The notes under the pieces: model-generated
Databases searched by the model: none
The model's input: the letters and a program-made list of their open reading frames with translations, nothing else
What the model was told of the DNA's origin: nothing
Program-made: the position numbers and the translations under genes
Assembly: GCA_944377405.1 (NCBI GenBank)
Contig: CALWES010000009.1
Coordinates: forward strand, 18,865 to 82,864
Length of the DNA stretch: 64,000 bases
Reading direction: 5' to 3'
DNA from: an uncultured Lachnospiraceae bacterium
GTDB taxonomy: Bacteria > Bacillota > Clostridia > Lachnospirales > Lachnospiraceae
Part shown: piece by piece, positions 25,465-34,651 of the stretch
Numbering within the stretch: the first letter of the stretch is position 1
How the letters are laid out: each line of letters starts with the position of its first letter

Positions 25465-26430
25465 TTATGACTGCTCCTTGGCTCCCGATGACTGTACCTT
25501 TGTCTCCGTTTCCTCTGCCCCCGGCTCCCCTGCCTCTGATTTTCCTCCCATATTAAAGAGGAACACCGTCACCAAGATGCAGGCAAAGCCCAGCAGGTCG
25601 ATGAGTTCAAAACGGGAATGGAGCCACAGGGCGGAGATGACCGTGGCGGACACCGGCTCCAGGCAGCCGATGAGGGTGGCCTTTACGGCGCCGATCTCGC
25701 TGATGCCCTGCAGGAAGAGGGTGAAGGCTCCTACGGTGCCGATGAGGATGATCAGGATCATCACCAGGATCCCGACACCATCCAGGTCTGCGGTCTTTCC
25801 GAAGGAACCGCTGCAGATCCCCAGGACACTGCCGCCGATCAGCATGCCGTAGGCGCTGACAGCCTGGCTGCCCCAGCGGGCCACAAGGCCTGCGGAGAGC
25901 ATGGAATAGGTCACCACGCCCACAGCCGCACAGATTCCCCAGAAGAGGCCTCCTCCGGAGATCACCATGCTGCTGACATTTCCATGGGTGGCAATCAGGA
26001 AAACTCCCAGCAGGGCCAGAAAAACGGAAAAGAGGTGCTTTCCGCTGAGCATGGTCCTGGTACGGATGGCTACCACCACCGCAATGATGGCAACACTGAG
26101 GTTCTGCATGACAGTGGCCGTAGCGGAGTTGGAATACTGGATGGCCGTCAGGTAGGACAGCTGCACAAACATCAGTCCCGCCAGGGCAAATACCACCTCC
26201 CGCAGCATGTCCCTCCGGTGCCCAAGGAGCCCCGTAAGCTGCTTCCTCTGTCCGAAGAGGCACATCAGCAGCAGGACGACGCCCGACAGGAACATCCGCA
26301 TGGTGGTAAGCCATACGGAGCTGATATCATAATTCATAAACAGGTACTGGCTGCAGGTGCCGGAAAAGCCCCAGCTCACTGCCCCCAGTACGGCGCACAG
26401 GAATCCCCCCGGCCTTTTATTAAATGCCAT
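25465..26430 (-). CDS. EamA-family (drug/metabolite) transporter
   Basis: The 321-residue protein has ten hydrophobic helices arranged as two EamA repeats (about 8-140 and 155-295), each with the family-type glycine-rich helix ends, such as GAVSWGFSGTCSQYLF and GCLEPVSATVISALWL. The C-terminal 30 residues are hydrophilic and Glu-rich. It probably exports or imports a small metabolite; the substrate is unknown. GGAG precedes the start. Confidence 0.9.
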   Translation of the reverse strand: MAFNKRPGGFLCAVLGAVSWGFSGTCSQYLFMNYDISSVWLTTMRMFLSGVVLLLMCLFGQRKQLTGLLGHRRDMLREVVFALAGLMFVQLSYLTAIQYSNSATATVMQNLSVAIIAVVVAIRTRTMLSGKHLFSVFLALLGVFLIATHGNVSSMVISGGGLFWGICAAVGVVTYSMLSAGLVARWGSQAVSAYGMLIGGSVLGICSGSFGKTADLDGVGILVMILIILIGTVGAFTLFLQGISEIGAVKATLIGCLEPVSATVISALWLHSRFELIDLLGFACILVTVFLFNMGGKSEAGEPGAEETETKVQSSGAKEQS

Positions 26431-26530
26431 TTTTTTCTCCTCCTAAAGCAGTGCTTTCACTGCTGTCGGTCCCATTTTTGCATATCTTTTTCCCGCCGTC
26501 AAGGTCAAGCATTGCTTTTTGCATTTCCCC

Positions 26531-26552
26531 GCAGTATCATAGCAGTATCATA
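26531..26552. repeat. 11-bp tandem duplication in a promoter region
   Basis: GCAGTATCATA occurs twice in tandem, with a partial third copy, between the EamA gene and the secreted-protein gene. Each copy contains a TATCAT that could serve as a -10. Confidence 0.5.
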
Positions 26553-26655
26553 GTAGTTTTATGGCTGTATCAAACAGCATCAAACCAGGGGGCGTTCCCG
26601 GCACCGGGCTCCCTGATCGTACAGAAAAACTTGCAGGAAAAGGAGGGCAGAGCTT

Positions 26656-27537
26656 ATGAAAAAAACATTCAGGATATGGGGCCTTGCACTTTGTGCCATA
26701 GCCCTTTCCGCCGTTCTCCCCGCAGGCCTTAAGGCTTACGCAGGAGAATGGAGGCAGGATGAGACCGGCTTCTGGTATCAGGAGGATGACGGCAGCTACC
26801 CCATCAACTCCTGGAAATGGATCGACGGAAACGGAGACGGCATCGCAGAATGCTATTTCTTTGACCGGAGCGGCTATCTGGCCGTAAACACCACCACCCC
26901 GGACGGTTATACCGTGGACGAAAACGGTGCCTGGGTCCTGGACGGCGTGGTCCAGACCCGCAGCGCGGAGGAGGCGGCTTCCCTTCCGGCAACTGCCGGC
27001 GGCAGCGGTCCCTCCAGAGTCACGGCCCCTGCGGAGGACCAGGATCAGACAGACTCTCAGACTTCGGTCACAGGCAGCCTGAATATCGGCGGCCTCGTGG
27101 TAAGCTATGGCCCGCCTCTTACCCAGGTGGTAAAGGAGGACGATTACAGCTACAGCCTCTACAGTGCCGACGGCCTGCAGCAGGTGGGGATCATGGTCTC
27201 GGAGCCCATGGACGCCGAAGAACAGGCACAGATGGATTTTTATGAGGCGATCGGCTATGACTGGCGGGCCCAGCTGGAGAACATGCTGGCCCTCACCTTC
27301 TACAGCTTCCTGGATTCCCTGTCCCCGGAGGCGGAGGTAAGCGTTTCTACTCCGGCCTATCCCTCCGGCACATGGCATAAGATGTCCATGACCGGACACA
27401 TGGAGAATTCCTATTATGACTTCACCCACTGCGATATCCTGTACCGTATGCGGGATCATCAGCTGGACCTGATCATGGTGATGTCTGAAGGCTCCACCTT
27501 CGATACGGATGGCTTTATGACGAACAATGTCCGCTGA
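26656..27537 (+). CDS. Secreted protein with cell-wall-binding-type repeats
   Basis: The 293-residue protein has a signal peptide (about 1-30, ending near LKAYA-GEW). Residues 30-95 carry two aromatic/Gly-rich repeats (GFWYQEDDGSYPINSWKWI and a following AECYFFDRSGYLAVNTTTP) that look like choline/glucan-binding cell-wall repeats. A Thr/Asp-rich linker leads to a C-terminal domain (about 135-293) with no family I recognise. AGGAGGG is 8 bases before the ATG. It probably associates with the cell surface. Confidence 0.78.
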   Translation: MKKTFRIWGLALCAIALSAVLPAGLKAYAGEWRQDETGFWYQEDDGSYPINSWKWIDGNGDGIAECYFFDRSGYLAVNTTTPDGYTVDENGAWVLDGVVQTRSAEEAASLPATAGGSGPSRVTAPAEDQDQTDSQTSVTGSLNIGGLVVSYGPPLTQVVKEDDYSYSLYSADGLQQVGIMVSEPMDAEEQAQMDFYEAIGYDWRAQLENMLALTFYSFLDSLSPEAEVSVSTPAYPSGTWHKMSMTGHMENSYYDFTHCDILYRMRDHQLDLIMVMSEGSTFDTDGFMTNNVR

Positions 27538-27566
27538 TGAGGCGGCAGATGCCGGAGCTCCCTGGG

Positions 27567-27623
27567 GGGTGCCGCCGGGGGCTGAGGATGCCGCCGGGGC
27601 CTGAGGATGCCGCCGGGGGCATG
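27567..27623. repeat. 19-bp GC-rich tandem repeat, three copies
   Basis: Three adjacent copies of a GGATGCCGCCGGGGCCTGA-like unit start at 27567, 27586 and 27605, directly after the stop of the secreted-protein gene. Confidence 0.8.
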
Positions 27624-27699
27624 GCTCGGGGGCCGAGGCTCGGTTGATCGGCCTTTCGGGTCCAGTTGAGTCCCGTTGAGTCCAGTTTAATGGCTTGTT

Positions 27700-27945
27700 G
27701 ACGGCCTGATTTTGACTTCTTGAAATTTGGGGTGTAACTTTAGGGCTTTCTGACGGCCCGATTTTGATTTTTTAAAATTTTGGGTGTAATTTTGACCTGT
27801 CGCGTACACCCCGAATCGAAGAAATGCTTCAAAAAGCCGTCGGATCCGCCTGAACTTACACCCCAGAATCAGGTTCCTTGAAAATAGGGTGTATCGGCTC
27901 CTTAAACGTACACCCCATATCAAAGAAGTTGAAAATCAGACCGTA
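27700..27945. repeat. Array of 52-bp repeat units in both orientations
   Basis: The core GGGTGTA occurs forward at 27730 and 27782 (52 bp apart) and inverted at 27805, 27857 and 27909 (each 52 bp apart), with one more forward copy at 27887. The units share an extended pattern: ACGG-CTGATTTT, then TTCTT, then GGGGTGTA. The period is not a multiple of three, so this is not coding. It equals about five turns of B-DNA. Confidence 0.85.
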
Positions 27946-28060
27946 CAGCAGCGGTTTAAACTGAACCCTATAGGGTGGACACGAAGAAAAAGCGTTTTAC
28001 ATGCATTTTGAGAGTCCTCTCTCTACTGTGGACACAGTTCTGACGGGATTGTCGCGGTCA

Positions 28061-28109
28061 AAAAAAGAGTCCCTGATCTTGTTGAACAGTGATCAGGGAC
28101 TCTCTTTTT
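28061..28109. terminator. Bidirectional terminator downstream of araD
   Basis: AGAGTCCCTGATC (28067-28079) pairs perfectly with GATCAGGGACTCT (28091-28103), flanked by As on the left and Ts on the right. Confidence 0.92.
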
Positions 28110-28809
28110 ATTTCCGTCCGGGCTGGCCATAATAGGCGTTCTTTCCATGCTTTCTCAGATAATGCTTGTCCTGAAGGCACTGGGGCGTTTCCTGTACCCG
28201 GTGATTGATGGTCTCCGTCAGGGCTGCCATCTTGGCGACCTCCTCCAGCACCACTGCGTTGTGGACCGCCTCGTTTGCATCCTTTCCCCAGGTGAAGGGG
28301 CCGTGGTTCTTGCAGAGGACGCAGGGAACTGCATTGTAGTCGATGCCGTTTCTCTCAAAATGGTCGGCGATCAGCACTCCGGTATTCTTTTCATAGTCTG
28401 CAAGCTCTGCCTCTGTCAGATTTCTGACGCAGGGGACCCTGCCGTAGATATAATCCGCATGGGTGGTTCCGTAGCTGGGAATGTCCCGTCCTGCCTGGGC
28501 CCAGGATGTGGCCCAGGAGCTGTGGGTGTGTACCACGCCGCCAATCTCCGGGAAACGATTGTACAGCACCATGTGGGTGGGTGTGTCGGAGGATGGATTC
28601 AGATCCCCCTCCACCTTGTTGCCCTGAAGGTCCATCACCACCATGTCCTCGGGTCTGAGCTCCTCATAGGGGACTCCTGAGGGCTTGATCACAAAGAGCC
28701 CCTTCTCCCGGTCGATGCCGGACACGTTGCCCCAGGTAAAGGTCACCAGGCCGTAGGCCGGCAGCTTCATATTCGCTTCGTAGACTTTCTGTTTCAGTTC
28801 CTCAAGCAT
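28108..28809 (-). CDS. araD: L-ribulose-5-phosphate 4-epimerase
   Basis: The start is ATG 28809 with GGAGGAGG upstream; it lies 2 bp after the kinase stop. The 233-residue class II aldolase-fold enzyme converts L-ribulose-5-P to D-xylulose-5-P. Visible features are [22 protein letters not shown], the [11 protein letters not shown] phosphate/substrate segment, the zinc histidines in [12 protein letters not shown] and the [12 protein letters not shown] loop. Its pairing with an FGGY kinase supports a pentose pathway. Confidence 0.95.
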   Translation of the reverse strand: MLEELKQKVYEANMKLPAYGLVTFTWGNVSGIDREKGLFVIKPSGVPYEELRPEDMVVMDLQGNKVEGDLNPSSDTPTHMVLYNRFPEIGGVVHTHSSWATSWAQAGRDIPSYGTTHADYIYGRVPCVRNLTEAELADYEKNTGVLIADHFERNGIDYNAVPCVLCKNHGPFTWGKDANEAVHNAVVLEEVAKMAALTETINHRVQETPQCLQDKHYLRKHGKNAYYGQPGRK

Positions 28810-28811
28810 TG

Positions 28812-30434
28812 TTAATCCTCCTCCCAAAGCGCAAGGCTCTCTACAGCCGCTCTCTCTGCGGCAAGGCCTGCGCGGTAACGTTCCATGAATTTCTCAAAGC
28901 CTGCGATGTCTTCCTGCTTCGGCTCCATGCGGACAGACTTTGCTCCCGCAAATACCTTGTCCTGCAGGAAGGACTCCAGGGTCTCCCCTGTCTCCTTCCG
29001 CTGCATATAGGCCGCCAGCAGGGCTATGCCCCAGGCGCCTCCTTCTCCTGCCGTTTCCATAACAGCCACGGGGCCGGAGGCTGCCGCAGCCATGATCCGC
29101 TGGCCCACACCGGGGGTCTTGAAGAATCCGCCGTGGCCCATAAGGCAGTCCAGCTTCACCTGCTCCTTCTGGAACATCAGGTCAAGGCCCACCTTCAGGG
29201 TGGCCAGGGCACTGTAAAGATTGGCCCGCATAAAGTTTGCCAGGGTAAAGCGGCTGTCCGGAGTCCTTACGAACATGGGGCGTCCCTCTTCAAATCCCGT
29301 TACCGGCTCTCCGGAAAGATAGCCATAGGACAGAAGCCCTCCGCAGTCCGCATCTCCGGTTAAGGCATGGTTGTAAAGAAGGCCGAAGAGCTCTCCCTTA
29401 TCCAGCTTTTTCCCTGTCAGTGCGGAAAATTCATCGAAGATCTCCACCCAGGCATTCAGATCCGAGGTACAGTTGTTGCAGTGCACCATGCCCACCAGAT
29501 TGCCTGAGGGGGTCGTCACCATGTCAATCTCCGGGTATACCCGGGACAGCTCCTTTTCCAGTACCACCATGGCAAATACGGAGGTTCCTGCAGATACATT
29601 TCCGGTCCTTACCGCCACACTGTTGGTGGCCGCCATGCCGGTGCCTGCGTCGCCCTCCGGCGGGCAAAGGGGGATCCCTGCCTCAAGGGTCCCGGTCTCA
29701 TCCAGAAGGGCCGCGCCCTCCGGGGTCAGTCTGCCTGCTTCCTCTCCTGCCAGAAGCACCTTCGGCAGGACATCCTGAAGCCGCCATTCATAGCCCTCGG
29801 CCTTTACCAGCTCCTCGAACTGAGCCGTCATCTTTTCGTTATAGCATTTTTTCTCCGTATCGATGGGGAACATACCGGAGGCGTCTCCGATGCCCAGCAC
29901 CTTTTCCCCCGTGAGCTTCCAGTGGATATAGCCCGCCAGGGTGGTCAGAAAGCGGAGTCTCGGCAGGTGTTCCTCATGCTTCAGCATGGCCTGGTACAGA
30001 TGGGCGATGCTCCAGCGCTGAGGAATGTTGTACTGGAAGAGCTCCGTCAGTTTTTCCGATGCCTCCTGGGTGATGGTGTTCCTCCAGGTGCGGAAGGGGA
30101 CCAGCAGCTCTCCTTCCCCGTCAAAGGCCATATATCCGTGCATCATGGCGCTTACGCCCATGGATCCCACGGTCTTCAGCCGGATCCCGTAGGTCTTCTC
30201 CACATCCTCCCTCAGGGCACCGTAGCATTTTCTTAAGCCCTCCAGGATCTCCGTCACCGGATAGGTCCAGATCCCGTTCTCCAGATGGTTCTCCCATTCA
30301 AAGCTTCCCTGGGCAATGGGGGCCATGTCCCCGCCAATGAGCACCGCCTTGATCCTGGTGGAACCGAATTCGATGCCAAGGGAGGTCTTCCCTCCTTCGA
30401 TCCATTGCCTTGCAGCTTCCCTGTCAACTCCCAT
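28812..30434 (-). CDS. FGGY-family carbohydrate kinase, probable ribulokinase-like role
   Basis: The start is ATG 30434 with AGAGGGGA upstream, rather than the more distal 30479. The 540-residue kinase has two actin-like domains. The N-terminal domain shows [16 protein letters not shown] (phosphate 1) and [16 protein letters not shown]. The C-terminal domain has [16 protein letters not shown] and [20 protein letters not shown]. It should phosphorylate a ketopentose or similar sugar. The adjacent araD suggests L-ribulose or L-xylulose, but FGGY sequence alone does not fix the substrate, and no isomerase is present nearby. Confidence 0.85.
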   Translation of the reverse strand: MGVDREAARQWIEGGKTSLGIEFGSTRIKAVLIGGDMAPIAQGSFEWENHLENGIWTYPVTEILEGLRKCYGALREDVEKTYGIRLKTVGSMGVSAMMHGYMAFDGEGELLVPFRTWRNTITQEASEKLTELFQYNIPQRWSIAHLYQAMLKHEEHLPRLRFLTTLAGYIHWKLTGEKVLGIGDASGMFPIDTEKKCYNEKMTAQFEELVKAEGYEWRLQDVLPKVLLAGEEAGRLTPEGAALLDETGTLEAGIPLCPPEGDAGTGMAATNSVAVRTGNVSAGTSVFAMVVLEKELSRVYPEIDMVTTPSGNLVGMVHCNNCTSDLNAWVEIFDEFSALTGKKLDKGELFGLLYNHALTGDADCGGLLSYGYLSGEPVTGFEEGRPMFVRTPDSRFTLANFMRANLYSALATLKVGLDLMFQKEQVKLDCLMGHGGFFKTPGVGQRIMAAAASGPVAVMETAGEGGAWGIALLAAYMQRKETGETLESFLQDKVFAGAKSVRMEPKQEDIAGFEKFMERYRAGLAAERAAVESLALWEED

Positions 30435-30461
30435 AGTTTTCCCCTCTTTTCTTCTTTTGTG

Positions 30462-30501
30462 CCGTATCGTTTTCGGCATTCAGGTCTGTCGATTTGCGAC
30501 A
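30462..30501. promoter_or_regulatory. Two inverted repeats in the kinase-araD leader
   Basis: TGTCG-ATTTG-CGACA (30487-30501) and TGCCG...CGGCA (30463-30480) lie between the promoter and the kinase start. Either could be an operator for a sugar repressor. Confidence 0.4.
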
Positions 30502-30535
30502 TTCCCTTGGTTTTTACAGTTTTTCATCTGCTATC

Positions 30536-30564
30536 ATTATATTTTCACAGGAAAAAAACGGCAA
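30536..30564 (-). promoter_or_regulatory. Promoter of the FGGY kinase-araD operon
   Basis: TTGCCG (30559-30564), a 17-base spacer and TATAAT (30536-30541) on the minus strand. Confidence 0.78.
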
Positions 30565-30609
30565 GTTATAAATGTAACGATCCGGGAAAACCGGCTAGGT
30601 TTTTAGACC

Positions 30610-30639
30610 TTGCTTTTTACGAAAAGCAGATGGTATGAT
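30610..30639 (+). promoter_or_regulatory. Promoter of the Rpn-family gene
   Basis: TTGCTT, an 18-base spacer and TGG-TATGAT (30634-30639), divergent from the kinase operon. A GCTTTT/AAAAGC inverted repeat (30612-30627) overlaps the -35 and spacer. Confidence 0.55.
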
Positions 30640-30763
30640 CGTGTTGCAAGGCCCCCTTCTTCCGGCCTTTTCATTCCTTTCAGCAGAATCATTTCTATCA
30701 GCACTTCATGAAAAGCAATTCTCTTGTGGCAATTCTATGTTTCTCATCTCAGGAGGTATCCCT

Positions 30764-31651
30764 ATGGAAGAGCATCTTGTAAAACGCAAATCACCGGAAC
30801 AACCGGCAGAGACCCGTATGGAGAGGCTTAGATACCGGGTAGAAGAGGCCCGGAGCTTCAATCTCCTAAGTGACACCTTCATGTCCGTAGCTTTAAGGGA
30901 CCAGGCTGCGGCACAGGAGGTCATACGGATCTTCACCGGAATCCCTGACCTTAAGATCGTTTCCCTGAGTACCCAGGTACGGCTTCCCCGGATGGTCTCA
31001 CACGATGCCATTCTGGATGTGGTAGCGGAGGACAGCTCGGGAAAGATCTATAATATTGAAGTGCAGAGGGCAGATAATCTGGACCATGCCAAAAGGGTCC
31101 GGTACTATGGGGCAATGCTGGATACCGCCTGTCTGGAAAAGGGGGCCGGCTATGAGGAATTGCCTGAAGTGTATGTGATCTACCTGAGTGAAAGGGACTT
31201 GTGGAAAGCCGGAAAGACGGTGTATACTGTTGAAAAGAAACTTTCCGGAACAGAGATTCCTTACAGCGACGGCATGCATATCATCTTTGCCAATGCGGAA
31301 GCAAATGACGGTACGGAGATCGCCCGGACCATGCAGTATTTTAAAGTATCGGATCCCATGGATCAGAGTCATGGAGCATTATCGAAGAGAGTCCACTATT
31401 TGAAGTGTGAGGAAGGAGGACGTCAGGAGATGTGTGAAATATCGGAAAAGATCTACAATGAAGGGGTCGCAGATGGCCGAATCGAGGGGCGGATCGAAGG
31501 CCGGAATGAGGGCCGTCTGGAGATCCAGAAGGAAACGGCCATAACCCTGGCTGAAAGGGGCATGTCCATCTCCGAGATCGCGGAGATCATAAAGGTCAGC
31601 GACAGGGTCGTGGAGGGATGGCTCTCTGAGGGCAGCGATCCGGCGAAATAA
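30764..31651 (+). CDS. Rpn-family recombination-promoting nuclease / PD-(D/E)XK transposase-like protein
   Basis: The start is ATG 30764 with AGGAGG 8 bases upstream; a longer frame from 30635 has no such site. The 295-residue protein shows the family core FNLLSDTFMSVALRDQAAAQ (about 34-53) and the nuclease motif ILDVVAEDSSGKIYNIEVQ (Asp ... Glu-x-Gln). Residues about 230-255 carry GR-EGR repeats, followed by an HTH-like tail MSISEIAEIIKVSDRVVEGW. Such genes are often multicopy and mobile. No flanking inverted repeats are clear. Confidence 0.88.
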   Translation: MEEHLVKRKSPEQPAETRMERLRYRVEEARSFNLLSDTFMSVALRDQAAAQEVIRIFTGIPDLKIVSLSTQVRLPRMVSHDAILDVVAEDSSGKIYNIEVQRADNLDHAKRVRYYGAMLDTACLEKGAGYEELPEVYVIYLSERDLWKAGKTVYTVEKKLSGTEIPYSDGMHIIFANAEANDGTEIARTMQYFKVSDPMDQSHGALSKRVHYLKCEEGGRQEMCEISEKIYNEGVADGRIEGRIEGRNEGRLEIQKETAITLAERGMSISEIAEIIKVSDRVVEGWLSEGSDPAK

Positions 31652-31705
31652 AAAATACCCCGGCAAGGTTGAAACCGGGAAACAAAAATCAAATAATAGA
31701 CCAAT

Positions 31706-31780
31706 CAAAAAGAGACTGACACCCGGCATCCGGATCCCCGTAGATCCTGAAGGACGCCGCGGTTTATCAGTCTCTTTTCT
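31706..31780. terminator. Terminator between Rpn gene and leuB
   Basis: AGAGACTGA (31711-31719) pairs with TCAGTCTCT (31767-31775) around a long GC-rich loop. A/T tracts lie on both sides, so it ends the ilv/leu operon on the minus strand and probably the Rpn transcript too. Confidence 0.8.
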
Positions 31781-31822
31781 GTTTGCCTCTTTTTAACTTA
31801 TCTCTTTTCAGAGCAAAATTTC

Positions 31823-32896
31823 TTACCCGATCTGTGCCGCCACCAGGTCTCCCATCTCGCTGCAGGAAACCTTCTTGCAGCCCTCCTGGAGGATGTCTCC
31901 GGTGCGGTAGCCCTGATCCAGGACCGCATTTACCGCTTCCTCGATGACGTCCGCTTCCTTTGCCATATCGAAGGAGTAGCGGAGCATCATGGCTGCGGAG
32001 AGGATGGTGCCCAGGGGGTTCGCCAGGTTCTGTCCCGCAATGTCCGGGGCGGAACCGTGGATGGGCTCGTACATGCCCAGGGTACCCTCGGAAAGGGATG
32101 CGGAGGGCATCATGCCGATGGAGCCCGTCAGCATGGAAGCCTCGTCGGAAAGGATGTCTCCGAACATGTTTTCCGTTACCAGCACGTCAAACTGGGTGGG
32201 GTTCTTGATCAGCTGCATGGCGGTGTTGTCCACCAGCACGTCGCTGTATTCCACCTCCGGATATTCTTCGGACAGGCGGTGCATCACCTTTCTCCAGAGT
32301 CTGGAGGTATCCAGCACGTTGGCCTTGTCCACGGAGGCCAGGCGCTTTCTCCGCTTCATGGCGGTCTCAAAGGCCACCCGTCCGATGCGCTCGATCTCAT
32401 GCTCGGAATAGGGCATGATATCCGTTGCCACCAGCTCTCCGTCCTTTTCCTCCGTGCTGTGTCCGCCGAAGTAGACGCCGCCGGTGAGTTCCCGGACAAT
32501 GAGCAGGTCGATGCCGTCTCCCACGATCTCCCGCTTCAGGGGAGAGGTGTCCGCCAGCTGGGGGAAGAGCCTTGTGGGCCGCAGGTTCGCAAAGAGTCCC
32601 AGGGCCTTCCGGACCCCCAGAAGGGCCTTCTCCGGCCGGATCTCCGCCGGGCAGTCATCCCACTTGGGGCCTCCTACGGCTCCCAGCAGCACGCTGTCAG
32701 CGGATTTGCACAGCTCCATGCCCTCCTCCGTGATGGGGACTCCGTATTTGTCGATGGAGCAGCCTCCGATATCCACATAGGTGTAGTGGAAGCTGTGTCC
32801 GAATTTCTCTCCGATCCGGTCCAGGACCTTGACCGCCTCTCTGATGATCTCCGGGCCGATGCCGTCCCCCGGCAGGACTGTAATGTTCTTTTCCAT
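31823..32896 (-). CDS. leuB: 3-isopropylmalate dehydrogenase
   Basis: The 357-residue enzyme oxidises and decarboxylates 3-isopropylmalate to 2-oxoisocaproate with NAD. It begins with [19 protein letters not shown], carries [14 protein letters not shown], the [13 protein letters not shown] segment and the NAD-binding [20 protein letters not shown] loop. It is the last gene of the ilv/leu operon, 5 bp after leuD. Confidence 0.98.
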   Translation of the reverse strand: MEKNITVLPGDGIGPEIIREAVKVLDRIGEKFGHSFHYTYVDIGGCSIDKYGVPITEEGMELCKSADSVLLGAVGGPKWDDCPAEIRPEKALLGVRKALGLFANLRPTRLFPQLADTSPLKREIVGDGIDLLIVRELTGGVYFGGHSTEEKDGELVATDIMPYSEHEIERIGRVAFETAMKRRKRLASVDKANVLDTSRLWRKVMHRLSEEYPEVEYSDVLVDNTAMQLIKNPTQFDVLVTENMFGDILSDEASMLTGSIGMMPSASLSEGTLGMYEPIHGSAPDIAGQNLANPLGTILSAAMMLRYSFDMAKEADVIEEAVNAVLDQGYRTGDILQEGCKKVSCSEMGDLVAAQIG

Positions 32897-32901
32897 AGGT
32901 C

Positions 32902-33387
32902 TTATCCCTCCCTGAGGGCAGCCAGCAGGCCGCCTTTTTTGATGATGTTCTGGATAAAGGGCGGGAAGGGCTGTGCCTGATACTGCTTTCCCGTCGTCAG
33001 ATCCTCTATGATGCCTGTATTGAAATCTACCTTGACCTCATCTCCCGCGGCGATCTCCTCCGCCGCATCCGGGCACTCCAGGATGGGAAGGCCGATGTTG
33101 ATGGCGTTCCGGTAGAAGATCCGGGCAAAGCTCTTTGCGATGACGCAGCCGGTACCGCAGGTCTTGATCACAAGGGGAGCATGCTCCCTGGAGGAGCCGC
33201 AGCCGAAGTTCCAGCCGGCCACCATGATGTCTCCCTTCTGTACCTGATCCACGAAGTCCTGATCGATGTCCTCCATGCAGTGCTTTGCCAGCTCCTGGGG
33301 ATCGGAGGTGTTCAGATAGCGGGCGGGAATGATCACGTCCGTATCCACGTTATCAGGGTATTTGAATACCTTTCCTCTGGTTTCCAT
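32902..33387 (-). CDS. leuD: 3-isopropylmalate dehydratase small subunit
   Basis: The start is ATG 33387, which shares one base with the leuC stop (TAATG), so translation is coupled; longer frames extend into leuC and are not real. The 161-residue subunit begins [19 protein letters not shown] and has the swivelling-domain signature [19 protein letters not shown]. It joins LeuC to isomerise isopropylmalate. The short length is the archaeal/clostridial type. Confidence 0.97.
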   Translation of the reverse strand: METRGKVFKYPDNVDTDVIIPARYLNTSDPQELAKHCMEDIDQDFVDQVQKGDIMVAGWNFGCGSSREHAPLVIKTCGTGCVIAKSFARIFYRNAINIGLPILECPDAAEEIAAGDEVKVDFNTGIIEDLTTGKQYQAQPFPPFIQNIIKKGGLLAALREG

Positions 33388-34649
33388 TAAAACTCCTCCT
33401 TCGGCGCAGTAATATATCCCGTCAGGGCACTCTGGGCAGCCGTTGCCGGGCTTGCCAGATAGACCTCGCTCTTCACATGGCCCATGCGGCCAACGAAGTT
33501 CCGGTTGGTGGTGGCCACGCAGCGCTCTCCCTCTGCCAGGATGCCCATATAGCCTCCCAGACAGGGTCCGCAGGTGGGGGTGGAGACCACTGCCCCTGCC
33601 TCGATAAAGGCGGTCACATAGCCCCGTTCCACACATTCCTTCATGATCTGCTGGGTGGCGGGGATGATGATGCAGCGGACGCCCTCCGCCACCTTGTTTC
33701 CCTTCATGATCCGGTAGGCCGTCTCCATGTCCTCCATGCGGCCGTTGGTACAGCTTCCGATCACCACCTGGTCGATCTTGATGTGAGAAAGCTCCGCCGC
33801 CGGATGGGTGTTTTCCGGAAGGTGGGGACAGCTGACGGTGGGCACGATCTTTGACAGGTCGATCTCTATGGTCTTTTCATATTCCGCATCGGGATCCGCC
33901 TCGTAGAATACGGGCTCTCGCTCGCTGCGGCCATTAAGATAGGCCTTCGTCTTCTCATCCACCGGGAAGATGCCGTTCTTTGCTCCGGCCTCGATGGCCA
34001 TGTTGCAGATACAGAGCCTGTCGTCCATGGAGAGGGAAGCCACTCCTTCTCCCGTAAATTCCATGCTCTTATAAAGGGCTCCGTCCACACCGATCATGCC
34101 GATGATAGTGAGGATCACGTCCTTTCCGCTGCAGTTTCCGGGAAGCTGTCCCTTCAGCTCGAAGCGGATGGCGGAGGGCACCTTGAACCAGGCCTTTCCC
34201 GTGGCCATGCCCGCTGCCATGTCCGTGCTTCCCACGCCTGTGGAAAATGCCCCAAGAGCTCCGTAAGTACAGGTGTGGCTGTCGGCGCCGATGATGCAGT
34301 CTCCTGCAGTCACCACTCCCTGCTCCGGAAGGAGGGCATGCTCGATGCCCATCTTTCCCACGTCATAGAAATGGCTTACGCAGTGGGAGCAGGCAAATTC
34401 CCTGCACTGCTTCGACTGCTGCGCTGCCTTGATGTCCTTGTTGGGGACAAAGTGGTCCAGAACGATGGCCACCCGGTCCTTGTCAAATACCTGGTCAAAG
34501 CCTGCCTTTTTGAATTCATTGATGGCCACCGGCGTAGTGATGTCGTTTCCCAGAACGATGTCCAGCTTTGCCTCGATAAGCTCTCCCGGCTTTACCTCCG
34601 GAAGTCCCGCGTGGGCTGCCAGGATCTTCTGTGTCATTGTCATTCCCAT
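33387..34649 (-). CDS. leuC: 3-isopropylmalate dehydratase large subunit
   Basis: The 420-residue aconitase-family subunit carries the 4Fe-4S ligands in [14 protein letters not shown] and [14 protein letters not shown], plus HVCGADSHT-like residues in [25 protein letters not shown] lies 9 bases before the ATG, overlapping the end of leuA. It partners with the adjacent leuD product. Length fits the short LeuC type found in Clostridia. Confidence 0.97.
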   Translation of the reverse strand: MGMTMTQKILAAHAGLPEVKPGELIEAKLDIVLGNDITTPVAINEFKKAGFDQVFDKDRVAIVLDHFVPNKDIKAAQQSKQCREFACSHCVSHFYDVGKMGIEHALLPEQGVVTAGDCIIGADSHTCTYGALGAFSTGVGSTDMAAGMATGKAWFKVPSAIRFELKGQLPGNCSGKDVILTIIGMIGVDGALYKSMEFTGEGVASLSMDDRLCICNMAIEAGAKNGIFPVDEKTKAYLNGRSEREPVFYEADPDAEYEKTIEIDLSKIVPTVSCPHLPENTHPAAELSHIKIDQVVIGSCTNGRMEDMETAYRIMKGNKVAEGVRCIIIPATQQIMKECVERGYVTAFIEAGAVVSTPTCGPCLGGYMGILAEGERCVATTNRNFVGRMGHVKSEVYLASPATAAQSALTGYITAPKEEF

Positions 34650-34651
34650 GA

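Larger units (their letters stand above)
27538..28060. other. Repeat-rich intergenic region
   Basis: This space of more than 500 bp holds a 19-bp GC-rich triplication, the 52-bp-period array, a perfect 12-bp palindrome (ACCCTATAGGGT near 27965) and two GTGGACAC copies, but no gene I can support. A 78-codon frame on the minus strand (27687-27923) is a by-product of the array. Confidence 0.7.

Noticed and set aside
27687..27923. 78-codon frame on the minus strand
   Set aside because: Made by the 52-bp array; the period shifts frame at each unit, so it is not a real protein.
27700..27945. CRISPR-like array
   Set aside because: Units are in both orientations, diverged, with no unique spacers and no cas genes.
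32902..33636. Longer 244-codon start for leuD
   Set aside because: The first 83 residues lie in leuC in another frame; the TAATG junction gives the right start at 33387.
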